Shown here: positions 45,702 through 53,897 of the stretch, piece by piece
Position numbering within the stretch: position 1 is the stretch's first letter
Layout: each line of letters begins with the position of its first letter
Source: Pseudonocardiales bacterium
GTDB taxonomy: Bacteria > Actinomycetota > Actinomycetes > Mycobacteriales > Pseudonocardiaceae
Length of the DNA: 64,000 nt
Reading direction: 5' to 3'
NCBI GenBank assembly: GCA_019241525.1
Contig: JAFAWY010000034.1
Location: 62,001-126,000, forward strand
Position numbers and translations under genes: made by a program
Notes under the pieces: generated by a model
Told to the model about the DNA's origin: nothing
Database searches by the model: none
What the model saw: the letters and a program-made list of their open reading frames with translations, nothing else

Positions 45702-48461
45702 ATGGCCGCGAGTTCCCGGCTCCGAGGACGTGCGACAGGGTTAACGGACCGGCTCCGGGAACGCGATGAACTCGACAGGCTCCTCGAGGCTGTCCGTGCC
45801 GGTGAAAGCCGCGCCCTGGTGATGCGCGGTGACCCGGGCGTGGGCAAGACCGTGCTGCTGGATTACCTGGCCGAGCGGGCGCGCGGCTGCCGGGTGGCGC
45901 GCGCGGTGGGTGTGCAGTCGGAGATGGAGCTTGCCTTTGCCGGCCTGCATCAGCTGTGCGCGCCGGTATTGGATCGCCTCCATCGGCTGCCGGTCCCGCA
46001 GCACGATGCACTGCGGACCGCATTCGGTATCAGCGCCGGACCGCCGCCGGACCGGTTTCTGGTCGGGCTGGCTGTGCTTAGCCTGCTGTCGGAGGTGGCC
46101 GGGGAGCAGCCGCTGATCTGCCTGATCGATGACGAGCAATGGCTCGATCAGGCTTCGGCGCAGGCGCTGGGATTCGTGGCGCGCCGGCTGGCTGCCGATC
46201 CGGTCGGCCTGGTGTTCGCGGCCCGGGTGCCCGGTGCGGAACTGGCCGGGTTGCCAGAACTCCGAGTCGAGGGGCTGCGGGAGGACTACGCGCGGGCGCT
46301 ACTGAATTCCGCACTGGCCGGGCCGCTGGATACGCGGGTCCGTGATTTGATCATCGCCGAGACGCAGGGTAACCCACTGGCACTGCTCGAGTTGCCGAGG
46401 GCGTTAACCCCGACCGAGTTGGCAGGGGGATTCGGCCTACCCGGCGCGGAACCGCTGTCGGGCCGGATCGAGGACAGCTTCCGGCGGCAGCTGGATACCC
46501 TGCTGCCCCAGGCCCGACGGCTGCTGCAGCTGGCGGCGGCCGATCCGTCCGGAGATCCGGTGCTGTTGCGGCGGGCAGCTGGCCGGCTGGGCCTCCCGGT
46601 GCAGGCGGCGGCACCGGCGGTGGAGGCGGGTTTGGTGGAGTTCGGCGTCCAGGTGCGGTTCCGGCATCCGCTGGTCCGATCGGCGGCCTACCGGTCGGCG
46701 TCGGCTCAGGACAGGCAAGAGCTACACGGTGCGCTGGCGGAGGTCACAGATCCGGCGGTTGATCCTGATCGACGAGCCTGGCACCGGGCTCAAGCCGCAA
46801 CCGGGCCCGATGAGGACGTCGCGGCCGAGCTTGAGCGGTCGGCCGGCCGGGCGCAGGCCCGCGGGGGGCTGGCCGCGGCCGCGGCGTTCCTCGAGCGCGC
46901 TGTTTTGCTGACGGTCGATCCAGCCCACCACGCGGAACGCGCACTGGCCGCGGCACAGATCAACCTGCAGGCCGGCGCGTTCGGCAAGGCTCTGGAGCTG
47001 CTCGTCAGGGCGGAGACCGGGCCGCTGGATGACCTCCAGAGCGCCCGGGTGGACCTGCTGCGCGGGCAGATCGTGTTCGCCTCCGGTCTGGGCAGTGATG
47101 CTCCCCCGATGCTGCTCAAAGCGGCCAAGCGGCTCGAGTCGCTCAACCTCGACCTGGCGCGTGAGACGTACCTGAGTGCGTGGATGGCGGCACTGTTCGC
47201 CGGGCGTCTGGCGGGCGCCAGCGATCTGCTGGAGGTCTCCCGCGCAGCGAGGGCCCTTCCCCCGCTGGCGCACCCGCGTCCGGTCGACCTGGTGCTGGAC
47301 GGCCTTGCGCTGCTGGTCACGGACGGACCGGCCGCCGCAGCACCGACGTTGCGGCACGCAGCAAGCGCCTTTGCCGGCCCGGACATCGCCATGGAAGAAG
47401 GACTTCGGTGGGGCTGGATGGCTCAAGCAGCCGCCAGCGCTGTGTGGGACGACGACACCTGGCGCGCGCTGCTCGTGCGGCAAGTCCGGCTCGCCCGTGA
47501 CGCCGGTGCGCTAGACCAGCTTCCGGTCGATCTGGGCGCGCTGGGGACCAACGCCGCGTGGAGTGGTGATTTCACGGCGGCAGCGGCTCTGATCGCGGAG
47601 GCTGATGCGGTCTGCGAAGCGACTGGGAGTCGCGCCGCCCCGTACGCCGCGATGATGCTCGCGTCTCTTCGCGGCGACGAAGCCGAGGCCGCCGCGCTGA
47701 TCGAGGCCACCATCGCCGAGGCCACAGCCGAGGGACAGGGAATCGCGGTGACCTACGCGCACTGGGTCACCGGAATCCTCTACAACGGCCTCGGCCGTTA
47801 CGAAGAGGCACTGGCGGCAGCCAAGCAAGCCAGCGAGGACACACCGGGCCTCTATGTCTCGATGTGGGCGCTGCCCGAGCTGATCGAAGCCGCCGCACGC
47901 ACCGGCAGTACGCACATTGCCGGCGATGCACTTGCACGGCTCGCGGACATCACCCGGGCCGGTGGGACCGACTTCGGGTTGGGAATCGAGGCGCGCTGCC
48001 GCGCGCTGCTGAGCGAGCGCAAGATTGCCGAGGGCTGCTACCGCGAGGGGATCGACCGGCTGGGCCGCACCCAGCTCCGCCCGGAGCTGGCCCGCACCCA
48101 CCTGCTCTACGGCGAATGGCTGCGCCGCGAGAACCGCCGGGTGGACGCTCGCGTACAGCTGCGGGCCGCTCACGAGATGCTGGGCTCGATCGGCATGGAG
48201 GCCTTCGCCGAGCGCGCCCGGCGCGAACTGCTGGCCACCGGCGAGACGGTGCGTAAGCGCACGGTCGAGACCCCCGGTGCACTCACCGCGCAGGAGATCT
48301 CCATCGTCCGGCTCGCAATCGACGGGCAGACCAACGCAGAGATCGGCTCCCAGCTGTTCCTCAGCGCACGCACCGTCGAATGGCACCTACGCAAGGTGTT
48401 CACCAAACTCGGCATCAGCTCCCGCCGGGAGCTGCGCCGGGCACTGGTCGCCCTCGGGTAA
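45702..48461 (+). CDS. LAL-type LuxR-family regulator with AAA ATPase domain
   Basis: This 919-residue regulator has an N-terminal AAA/STAND ATPase (Walker A MRGDPGVGKT near residue 40, Walker B LICLIDDEQWLD near 140). A long helical repeat region of TPR type follows over residues ~350-820 and would sense a ligand or partner. The LuxR helix-turn-helix lies at the end: LTAQEISIVRLAIDGQTNAE and LSARTVEWHLRKVFTKLGIS. It is a MalT-like activator. The target is unknown; the adjacent minus-strand unit at 48.6-49.6 kb is a candidate. Confidence 0.92.
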   Translation: MAASSRLRGRATGLTDRLRERDELDRLLEAVRAGESRALVMRGDPGVGKTVLLDYLAERARGCRVARAVGVQSEMELAFAGLHQLCAPVLDRLHRLPVPQHDALRTAFGISAGPPPDRFLVGLAVLSLLSEVAGEQPLICLIDDEQWLDQASAQALGFVARRLAADPVGLVFAARVPGAELAGLPELRVEGLREDYARALLNSALAGPLDTRVRDLIIAETQGNPLALLELPRALTPTELAGGFGLPGAEPLSGRIEDSFRRQLDTLLPQARRLLQLAAADPSGDPVLLRRAAGRLGLPVQAAAPAVEAGLVEFGVQVRFRHPLVRSAAYRSASAQDRQELHGALAEVTDPAVDPDRRAWHRAQAATGPDEDVAAELERSAGRAQARGGLAAAAAFLERAVLLTVDPAHHAERALAAAQINLQAGAFGKALELLVRAETGPLDDLQSARVDLLRGQIVFASGLGSDAPPMLLKAAKRLESLNLDLARETYLSAWMAALFAGRLAGASDLLEVSRAARALPPLAHPRPVDLVLDGLALLVTDGPAAAAPTLRHAASAFAGPDIAMEEGLRWGWMAQAAASAVWDDDTWRALLVRQVRLARDAGALDQLPVDLGALGTNAAWSGDFTAAAALIAEADAVCEATGSRAAPYAAMMLASLRGDEAEAAALIEATIAEATAEGQGIAVTYAHWVTGILYNGLGRYEEALAAAKQASEDTPGLYVSMWALPELIEAAARTGSTHIAGDALARLADITRAGGTDFGLGIEARCRALLSERKIAEGCYREGIDRLGRTQLRPELARTHLLYGEWLRRENRRVDARVQLRAAHEMLGSIGMEAFAERARRELLATGETVRKRTVETPGALTAQEISIVRLAIDGQTNAEIGSQLFLSARTVEWHLRKVFTKLGISSRRELRRALVALG

Positions 48462-48606
48462 CTCCAGCCACCGGCCTTGATGGTCCTGCCGGCGCGCCTG
48501 GCAGCCTGCCGGTTACGTGCTCCAACACGTGTGGCCGAGGATGATGCCGGCGCGCGGGGATGACTGCCTCTCGCCTGGCTTCGCGGATCTGGCCTCAGAC
48601 GGAGAC

Positions 48607-49335
48607 TCAGCTGAAACTGACGTCGGTGACCTCGATGGCGACCGAGACCGACTCCCGGACCGGCGAGCCGTCGGGATCGCGGACGTAGACCCGGCGGCGG
48701 GTCGGAACCATGATCCCGTCGAAGTTGCGGTACCGCGACGCGTAGTGCACCGCGGGACCGCCTCCGAGAATGTCAATGACGTAGTCCAGGCGCCGCAGCA
48801 GCCCGGCGTCGTCGAAGTAGTAGGTCTGCTGCCGGGTGTGCGCTACGACGGTGTCCGGGTAGGTGACCAGCAGGGTGCGCAACATCTGCCCATCTTCACG
48901 CCAGGGCCAGGTCTCCTCGGTGACGAAGTCGCCGCGGGTGAACAGGAACGGTGCGGTGAAGTAGTTCCAGTTGGCCTCGCCGGCGAAGTAGGCCACCTGG
49001 AACTCGTCCCAGGGCGACTGGCGGGTCGTTCCGAGGAAGGTGGTCGCGGGATCATGGCGCTCGGCAAGCAGGACACCCTCGGCCGTCTGGATGGTCTGGC
49101 GGTCGGGCTGCCACGTGGTGGAGCGACCTGGATGGGGGAACGGGGTGATCGTCAGGCGCTGAGCACGGGTGTCACCCTCCAGCACGACACCGTCCAGCAG
49201 ACCTGGTTTGCCCTTCAGTGCCCAGATCGCACCGGAGATCGAGACAGCCGCACGGAACCGCGAGATCTGCGCCCAGCGCTGCAGGCCGCCATGACCCTCG
49301 ACGGCCAGCTTCAGCAGATCGTTCACCGAGGTCAC
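48607..49335 (-). CDS. conserved hypothetical protein, beta-rich
   Basis: This 242-residue protein begins VNDLLKLAVEGHGGLQRWAQ and continues with many beta-strands: FRAAVSISGAIWALKGKP, QTYYFDDAGLLRRLDYVIDI, and GIMVPTRRRVYVRD. The pattern resembles LolA/LppX-like half-barrel lipid-binding folds but no signal peptide is present, so it is cytosolic. Its GTG start overlaps the stop of the upstream SDR fragment (GTGA), which shows that the two were once translationally coupled. It probably served the same reaction as that SDR. Function is unknown. Confidence 0.75.
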   Translation of the reverse strand: MTSVNDLLKLAVEGHGGLQRWAQISRFRAAVSISGAIWALKGKPGLLDGVVLEGDTRAQRLTITPFPHPGRSTTWQPDRQTIQTAEGVLLAERHDPATTFLGTTRQSPWDEFQVAYFAGEANWNYFTAPFLFTRGDFVTEETWPWREDGQMLRTLLVTYPDTVVAHTRQQTYYFDDAGLLRRLDYVIDILGGGPAVHYASRYRNFDGIMVPTRRRVYVRDPDGSPVRESVSVAIEVTDVSFS

Positions 49336-49568
49336 TCTTGCGATCCGGAGACCAGCTGCGGGCCGCCGTCGATATCGTAGATCACACTGGTGAGGGCCGT
49401 GTTGTTCATGAGGTGCCCGACGAGCGCGGCGACGTCAGCCGGTTCCGCGACACCTCTGATGGGCAGCGGCGCGCGACTGGCTGCGGCACGCTTCCAGTTG
49501 ATCGCCGGCAGCGACGCGGACAAGGGCGTGTCGACGAAGCCCGGCGCGATGAGGTTCACGGCAGTGAC
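49332..49568 (-). pseudogene. SDR fragment, paralogue of the 13.2-kb SDR
   Basis: Only the C-terminal third of a short-chain dehydrogenase remains: VNLIAPGFVDTPLSASLPAI, DVAALVGHLMNNTALTSVIY and DIDGGPQLVSG. These are near-identical in pattern to the end of the gene at 13236-13997. The nucleotide-binding half is gone and is replaced by unrelated residues. It is followed by an overlapping hypothetical gene. It must be a truncated duplicate or a common-operon relic. Confidence 0.75.
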
Positions 49569-49884
49569 CTGGCTGTAGTCCACGACCTCGCTCCTTTCGT
49601 GCGCCTGTCGGACCGTGTCGAGGTCACAGTGACTGCTCCTGGCCTCCACGATCGCGCCTCAAGGCTGCGGCCCGAGCCTGTGAAACACCCTGGCCGGGAC
49701 CCTGGCCTGGGCCTGTCCGGCTCAGTGCGGTGTTGAATGAACCATGTGCAGGAAGTTCGCGTGTGGTGATGCTGTGATTAAATGGTCTAGTTCGCAACCC
49801 GCACGCGCCGTCAGGTCCTGACACGCTTCTGGTTCAGTTACTTCCCCACCGATCACCCTTGCAGACCGACCTGTTAGGCCGCTG
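49569..49884. other. non-coding stretch before a decayed hydrolase patch
   Basis: About 315 bases hold no supported gene. Only shadow ORFs occur, and no repeat is recognised. Confidence 0.3.
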
Positions 49885-50273
49885 CTCCGTTATTTGCGCA
49901 GTGGTCTGAAGCTGGCGCGAATTCTTCGGGTTGGCCAGTACCGTCGCCGTCAAGCATGAACGCCGCGAGATCGACGGGTGAGTCCGCCAGTCCGTACAAA
50001 CGTTTGCGGGCGCGTCGCCATAATCTGGACATAGGCCACATGCTTGGCATAGAAGTTGCTCAATTGCTCATAGGCGCGTGTCTCCTCGGCTGAGAGATCG
50101 GATGGCGGTGGTCACCGCGCTGGAATCCCTTCGCCAGATCGGCGGGGGCAGTACCAGCCATGTTGGAGTGACTGCCGAGCAACTCGGGAGCTGCTTGTTC
50201 TCGACGTCGACGACAGCTTCGGCAAATGCATGCGGAATCTCTTGGGGCACGTTGTGACCAATGCCCCGGTCTA
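49885..50273 (-). pseudogene. fused remnants of two alpha/beta hydrolases
   Basis: Starting just after the next gene's stop, one frame gives [20 protein letters not shown], the C-terminal tail of a hydrolase. It is followed in another frame by [20 protein letters not shown], then [24 protein letters not shown] and LYGLADSPVDLAAFMLD. The latter is the cap region of an epoxide hydrolase. At least two frame changes occur, and no nucleophile or His motif of the second enzyme remains. Both are dead. Confidence 0.6.
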
Positions 50274-50549
50274 TTGGTGTGAATCAACGACGGCCTGGGC
50301 AGCCTTGGCGATGAGGTCAGTCACCGCCTGTGGTTGAGGCCTGACCAGCAGCACGGGACCGTCGATCTGGTTGACCACGCTGGCGAGGTAGGCGGAATCG
50401 ACGGCCAGGCCGCGCAGCGGATTTGCTGACGCCACGACGGCGTAGTCCTGGTGCTGTAGCCGCTCGATGACGCCGTTCTAGCTCGACGCGTCGGCGAAGG
50501 CGCCGTGCACGAGCACGATCGTCGGTGTGACGTCGGCTGGTTCTGGCAT
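50271..50549 (-). pseudogene. alpha/beta hydrolase with stop codon and deleted middle
   Basis: It starts with MPEPADVTPTIVLVHGAFAD followed by ASS, then TAG where the family has Trp (SSWNGVI), then NGVIERLQHQDYAVVASANP, VVNQIDGPVLLV, and directly [18 protein letters not shown]. The elbow with the catalytic Ser (GHSYGG) and about 130 residues are missing. Two independent lesions, a nonsense codon and an internal deletion, show an old pseudogene. The same family's C-terminus recurs at 63.6-63.75 kb. Confidence 0.65.
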
Positions 50550-50924
50550 GAGGCTTCCCTTCCGGTTTTGACCTGCCCGTTCGTCACGGCAGCAGAGTCG
50601 CACGCTCGGCGACGCGTCACCCCCGTCAAAGTCACGGGTCAGGACCCTGGTCTGTGACTGGCTCGAGTCAACTGCGGTTGAGCGATCAAAAGCTTGGACA
50701 GGAAGGCCAGTGCGCCGAAGTCAAATCCAGGTGCCACTACCCAGGTCCGATCTTGCGCGTTATCCGGTTTATACCGGAGGCCATCCTGGTGGCAGTCCAG
50801 TGCTGCCTGCGTACAGGCTTTTCCAAATCGACACATGCAAAACGTCATGACGGCAACGTATTCGGAATCTCCGAACAAGCTGGCCGGCGCCGCTAACGAT
50901 ATGATTACGCGTATTGCGATACGG
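50550..50924. other. intergenic region, no gene seen
   Basis: No convincing coding signal is seen. ORFs on both strands overlap and are unlike known proteins. The right end may hold a start of the decayed hydrolase that follows. Confidence 0.3.
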
Positions 50925-51290
50925 TGAACGTCCGGTTCCGCTGGTCCTGTTGCAGTATTTCCGCGGAGATCCGGATAACTGGGGATCCCGCGCTGATTGA
51001 CGCGCTGGCATCAGCCCGACGCGTCGCCACGTTCGACAACACCGGCGTGGGAAGCTCGAGTGGAACAACGCCGCCTGCTGTGGCGCAGATGACCCACGAT
51101 GCATCGCCTTCCTCGATGCGGTGAACTTCATGCAGGCAGACATCCTCGGGTTTCTCGCCGGGCAGCTTCGTTGCCCAGGCAATCGCCCCGATTTGGCCAG
51201 CGCTGCCACGTCTGCAGCCCGGAACCGCGGAGCCGGCCCGGGCCAGGATCTCCGGGTGATTGACCAGGGTTGTGCACGGGTTCGGTGCGG
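50925..51290 (+). pseudogene. alpha/beta hydrolase, several frameshifts
   Basis: Reading across frames gives VPLVLLQYFRGDPDNW, then DPALIDALASARRVATFDNT, then VAQMTHDA, FLDAVNFMQADILGF and SFVAQAIAPIWPALPRL. This is an ordinary alpha/beta hydrolase up to the elbow GFSxGSF, whose nucleophile region is broken by a shift. I count an extra G after AACTGG, a lost base in GATGCATCGCC, and another shift at GCCGGGCAGC. The cap and His are not found. The minus-strand 162-codon ORF over the same stretch is a shadow. Confidence 0.6.
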
Positions 51291-51349
51291 CGCCTTGAGG
51301 CCCGATCGTGACGTCGGTAGCAGCTACTGAAGCAGTGGGAGGTTGAGAC

Positions 51350-51595
51350 GTGGACGGCGTGACTGTGTCTGTAGCGGTCGTTGGCAGCCGCATAGAGGCG
51401 GAACTGATCGCCGGCTTGCTGCGCAGTCACGGCTTGTGGGCAGCCGTGGCGGCAGACGATGCCGGAGGACAGGAGCCGCAGCTGCAATTGCAGGGTGTTC
51501 GCGTGCTGGTTGACTCCTCCGATGAAGCCCCCGCCCGTCGGCTCCTAGCGGCTGCAGAGGGCCCTGCCGGACCCGGGTCAGCAAGCGACTGCTGA
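51350..51595 (+). CDS. DUF2007 small protein
   Basis: This 81-residue protein has a GTG start after GGGAGGTTGAGAC. The pattern is TVSVAVVGSRIEAELIAGLL, RSHGLWAAVAADDAGG and GVRVLVDSSDEAPARRLLAA, a ferredoxin-like PII-resembling fold (DUF2007, putative signal transducer). Its role is unknown. It is intact among decayed genes. Confidence 0.75.
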   Translation: MDGVTVSVAVVGSRIEAELIAGLLRSHGLWAAVAADDAGGQEPQLQLQGVRVLVDSSDEAPARRLLAAAEGPAGPGSASDC

Positions 51596-51876
51596 CGCCC
51601 GGCGGGCGGTTGGGCTGTCGCGTTAGCGGAGGCAAGTGGCGCGTCCACTCGCGGACCGTCTCGTGCCGGCGCACGAGCTGGTACGGGCATAGTTGCATTA
51701 GCGGATTGACGTACTGAACGGCGTAGACGCCTCTTCAGATAGCAAGGGAGGCATTGATGCGTTGGTTGCGTAATGGGCAGGGTTCCAGACCAGGGCACCG
51801 ACCAGGCACTTGCCCGGGCGCGACACATGACCGACTGCGCGACCGTGATGCCACAACGCAACCTACGGAAGTCGAC

Positions 51877-52248
51877 ATGAGCACCACCGAAGGAACCAGC
51901 GAAATCACGCCGCCGATCTCGAACAACCCGACCGAGAACCTTACCTACGACGTCTTCGTCAACGATCTGCCGCCACAGGACAACGGTTTTCTTCCGAAGG
52001 GAGAGCCGAAGCTGTTCTCTCCCCAGGCCAGCACGCGGATCTACGGGAGCGAGGATGGGGTGCTCACGGCTCCCGGGATGATGGCAGATCAGGTGCGTGC
52101 GCTCGGCGATCGGGTCGCGAATCCAGAGGTACCCGAGCCATCTCGGTCGGACGGTCCGCTGGGTCGGTGGCAGCGCACTCTACAGGGTCCGCGATCACCC
52201 TGGGGCCCTGAACCCAGCACCGTGCCAAGGCTTGTCACCAGTATGTAG
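51877..52248 (+). pseudogene. metallo-beta-lactamase-fold hydrolase N-terminal remnant
   Basis: From the ATG at 51877 the frame reads ENLTYDVFVNDLPPQDNGFL, PKGEPKLFSPQAST, then IYGSEDGVLTAPG. This is the usual start of MBL-fold hydrolases of this type. It breaks off before the HxHxDH zinc motif and ends in unrelated Pro/Arg-rich residues just upstream of the molybdenum hydroxylase operon. It lacks every catalytic residue. Confidence 0.55.
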
Positions 52249-52290
52249 TGGCCTGGTGTTTCGTCGACGAAATGGCGGAGAAGGACAGTG

Positions 52291-52905
52291 ATGAGCGAGT
52301 CGGATTCGAGGGCCACGTGGGCGGCGTCGGCGAGTTTGGCAGGTGGGATATCGACTGAGGTCGAACGGGGCCGTGACGAGTTGGCTGCCCTCTTGGCGAT
52401 CACGCTCAACGTGAACGGCCGTCTGTGGCATCTCGAGGTGGATACGCGTACATCGCTGCTGGATGCCCTGCGCGAGCATCTGCGCCTGACCGGGACGAAG
52501 AAGGGATGCGACCACGGGCAGTGCGGCGCCTGCACGGTGCTGGTCAATGGGCGGCGCATCAACTCCTGTCTGGCGCTTGCCGTGATGCACGAGGACGACG
52601 AGATCGTGACGATCGAAGGTCTGGGTGAGCCCGGCGACCTTCACCCCGTGCAGGCCGCCTTCGTCGAGTGCGACGGCTTCCAGTGCGGCTACTGCACCCC
52701 CGGTCAAATCTGCTCCGCGGTCGGCATGCTCACGGAAGTGGCGGCTGGATGGCCCAGCCACGTCACAGCGGACGTGTCGTCCCGGCAGATCACGTTGAGC
52801 GGCGAGGAGATCCGCGAGCGGATGAGCGGCAACATTTGCCGGTGCGCCGCGTATCCGAACATCGTCGCGGCCATCCGCGTCATCGCGCAGGGAGCCCCGG
52901 AGTGA
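52291..52905 (+). CDS. molybdenum hydroxylase, 2Fe-2S subunit
   Basis: This small subunit of about 204 residues belongs to the xanthine dehydrogenase/aldehyde oxidase family (PaoA/YagT type). The plant-type ferredoxin domain has [16 protein letters not shown] and INSC. The second cluster domain has [11 protein letters not shown] and GNICRCAAY. It transfers electrons from the molybdenum centre to the FAD subunit. I start at the ATG after AAGGACAGTG; a GTG one codon earlier is possible. There is no clear Tat motif, unlike periplasmic PaoA. Its stop overlaps the next start. Confidence 0.92.
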   Translation: MSESDSRATWAASASLAGGISTEVERGRDELAALLAITLNVNGRLWHLEVDTRTSLLDALREHLRLTGTKKGCDHGQCGACTVLVNGRRINSCLALAVMHEDDEIVTIEGLGEPGDLHPVQAAFVECDGFQCGYCTPGQICSAVGMLTEVAAGWPSHVTADVSSRQITLSGEEIRERMSGNICRCAAYPNIVAAIRVIAQGAPE

Positions 52906-53897
52906 GGTCTTTCACCTACGAGCGAGCCACGGACGCACAGGCTGCCGTCGCTGCGGTGTCGAGACCCGGCGCGAAATTCATCAGCGGCGGCACCAATCTG
53001 CTGGATCTGATGAAGCTCGACATCGAGCAGCCCGGCCATCTGGTCGACATCAGCCGGCTGCCTTTGCGGGACATCGAGGAACTGCCGGACGGCGGACTGC
53101 GCATCGGCGCCCAGGCGACGAATTCCGACGTGGCCGCTGATCCCCGAGTGCGCACCCGCTATCCGGTGCTGTCGCAGGCGCTGGTGTCCGGCGCTTCGGG
53201 CCAGTTGCGTAACAAGGCGTCCACCGGCGGAAACCTGTTGCAGCGAACTCGCTGCCCTTACTTTTACGACACGGCCGCAGGCTGCAACAAGCGCAATCCC
53301 GGCTCCGGATGCTCGGCGATCGGTGGGTTCAACCGGATACACGCGATCCTCGGCGCCAGCGACTCCTGCATCGCCACCCACCCCTCGGACATGGCCGTCG
53401 CAATGACCGCGCTCCAGGCGCGGATCGAGCTGCTCGACGCCGACCAGTCGGTACGCCGCGTCGTCATCACGGACTTCTACCGGCTGCCCGGTGAAACGCC
53501 GCACATCGAGACTGTGCTGCGGCCGGGTGAGATGATCACGAGCGTGGTCCTGCCGCCGCCCCCGCCGGGCCGGCAGCTCTACCGCAAGGTGCGTGACCGG
53601 GCGTCCTACGAGTTCGCGCTGGTCTCCGTGGCCGCGATCGTCTCGGCTGGTCAGGAAACGATCGATGAGGCACGGGTGGCGTTCGGCGGTGTGGCGCACC
53701 AGCCCTGGCGGTCGGTCGAGGCGGAGGCCGCGTTGACCGGCCGTCCCGCCACGATGGCCACCTATCGGGCTGCCGCCGAGGCGGCAATGCGTGACGCCGT
53801 GGGGCAGGGTCACAACGACTTCAAGATCGAGCTGGCCAAGCGCACGCTGTGCCGCACGCTGGCCCAACTGGCCTGGGGAGCTGAGGAGGCGAGATGA
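52902..53897 (+). CDS. molybdenum hydroxylase, FAD subunit
   Basis: This 331-residue FAD-binding subunit (PaoB/YagS type) starts at a GTG overlapping the previous stop. The FAD motifs are [13 protein letters not shown] and [19 protein letters not shown]. The insert [20 protein letters not shown] with a later Cys ([10 protein letters not shown]) matches the extra 4Fe-4S cluster of this subfamily. It takes electrons from the 2Fe-2S subunit. Its last codons overlap the Mo subunit start. Confidence 0.92.
   Translation: MRSFTYERATDAQAAVAAVSRPGAKFISGGTNLLDLMKLDIEQPGHLVDISRLPLRDIEELPDGGLRIGAQATNSDVAADPRVRTRYPVLSQALVSGASGQLRNKASTGGNLLQRTRCPYFYDTAAGCNKRNPGSGCSAIGGFNRIHAILGASDSCIATHPSDMAVAMTALQARIELLDADQSVRRVVITDFYRLPGETPHIETVLRPGEMITSVVLPPPPPGRQLYRKVRDRASYEFALVSVAAIVSAGQETIDEARVAFGGVAHQPWRSVEAEAALTGRPATMATYRAAAEAAMRDAVGQGHNDFKIELAKRTLCRTLAQLAWGAEEAR

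Noticed and set aside
50905-51393. 162-codon minus-strand ORF
   Set aside because: It overlaps the plus-strand hydrolase remnant, whose residues match a known fold; the minus-strand product matches nothing and its composition is shadow-like.
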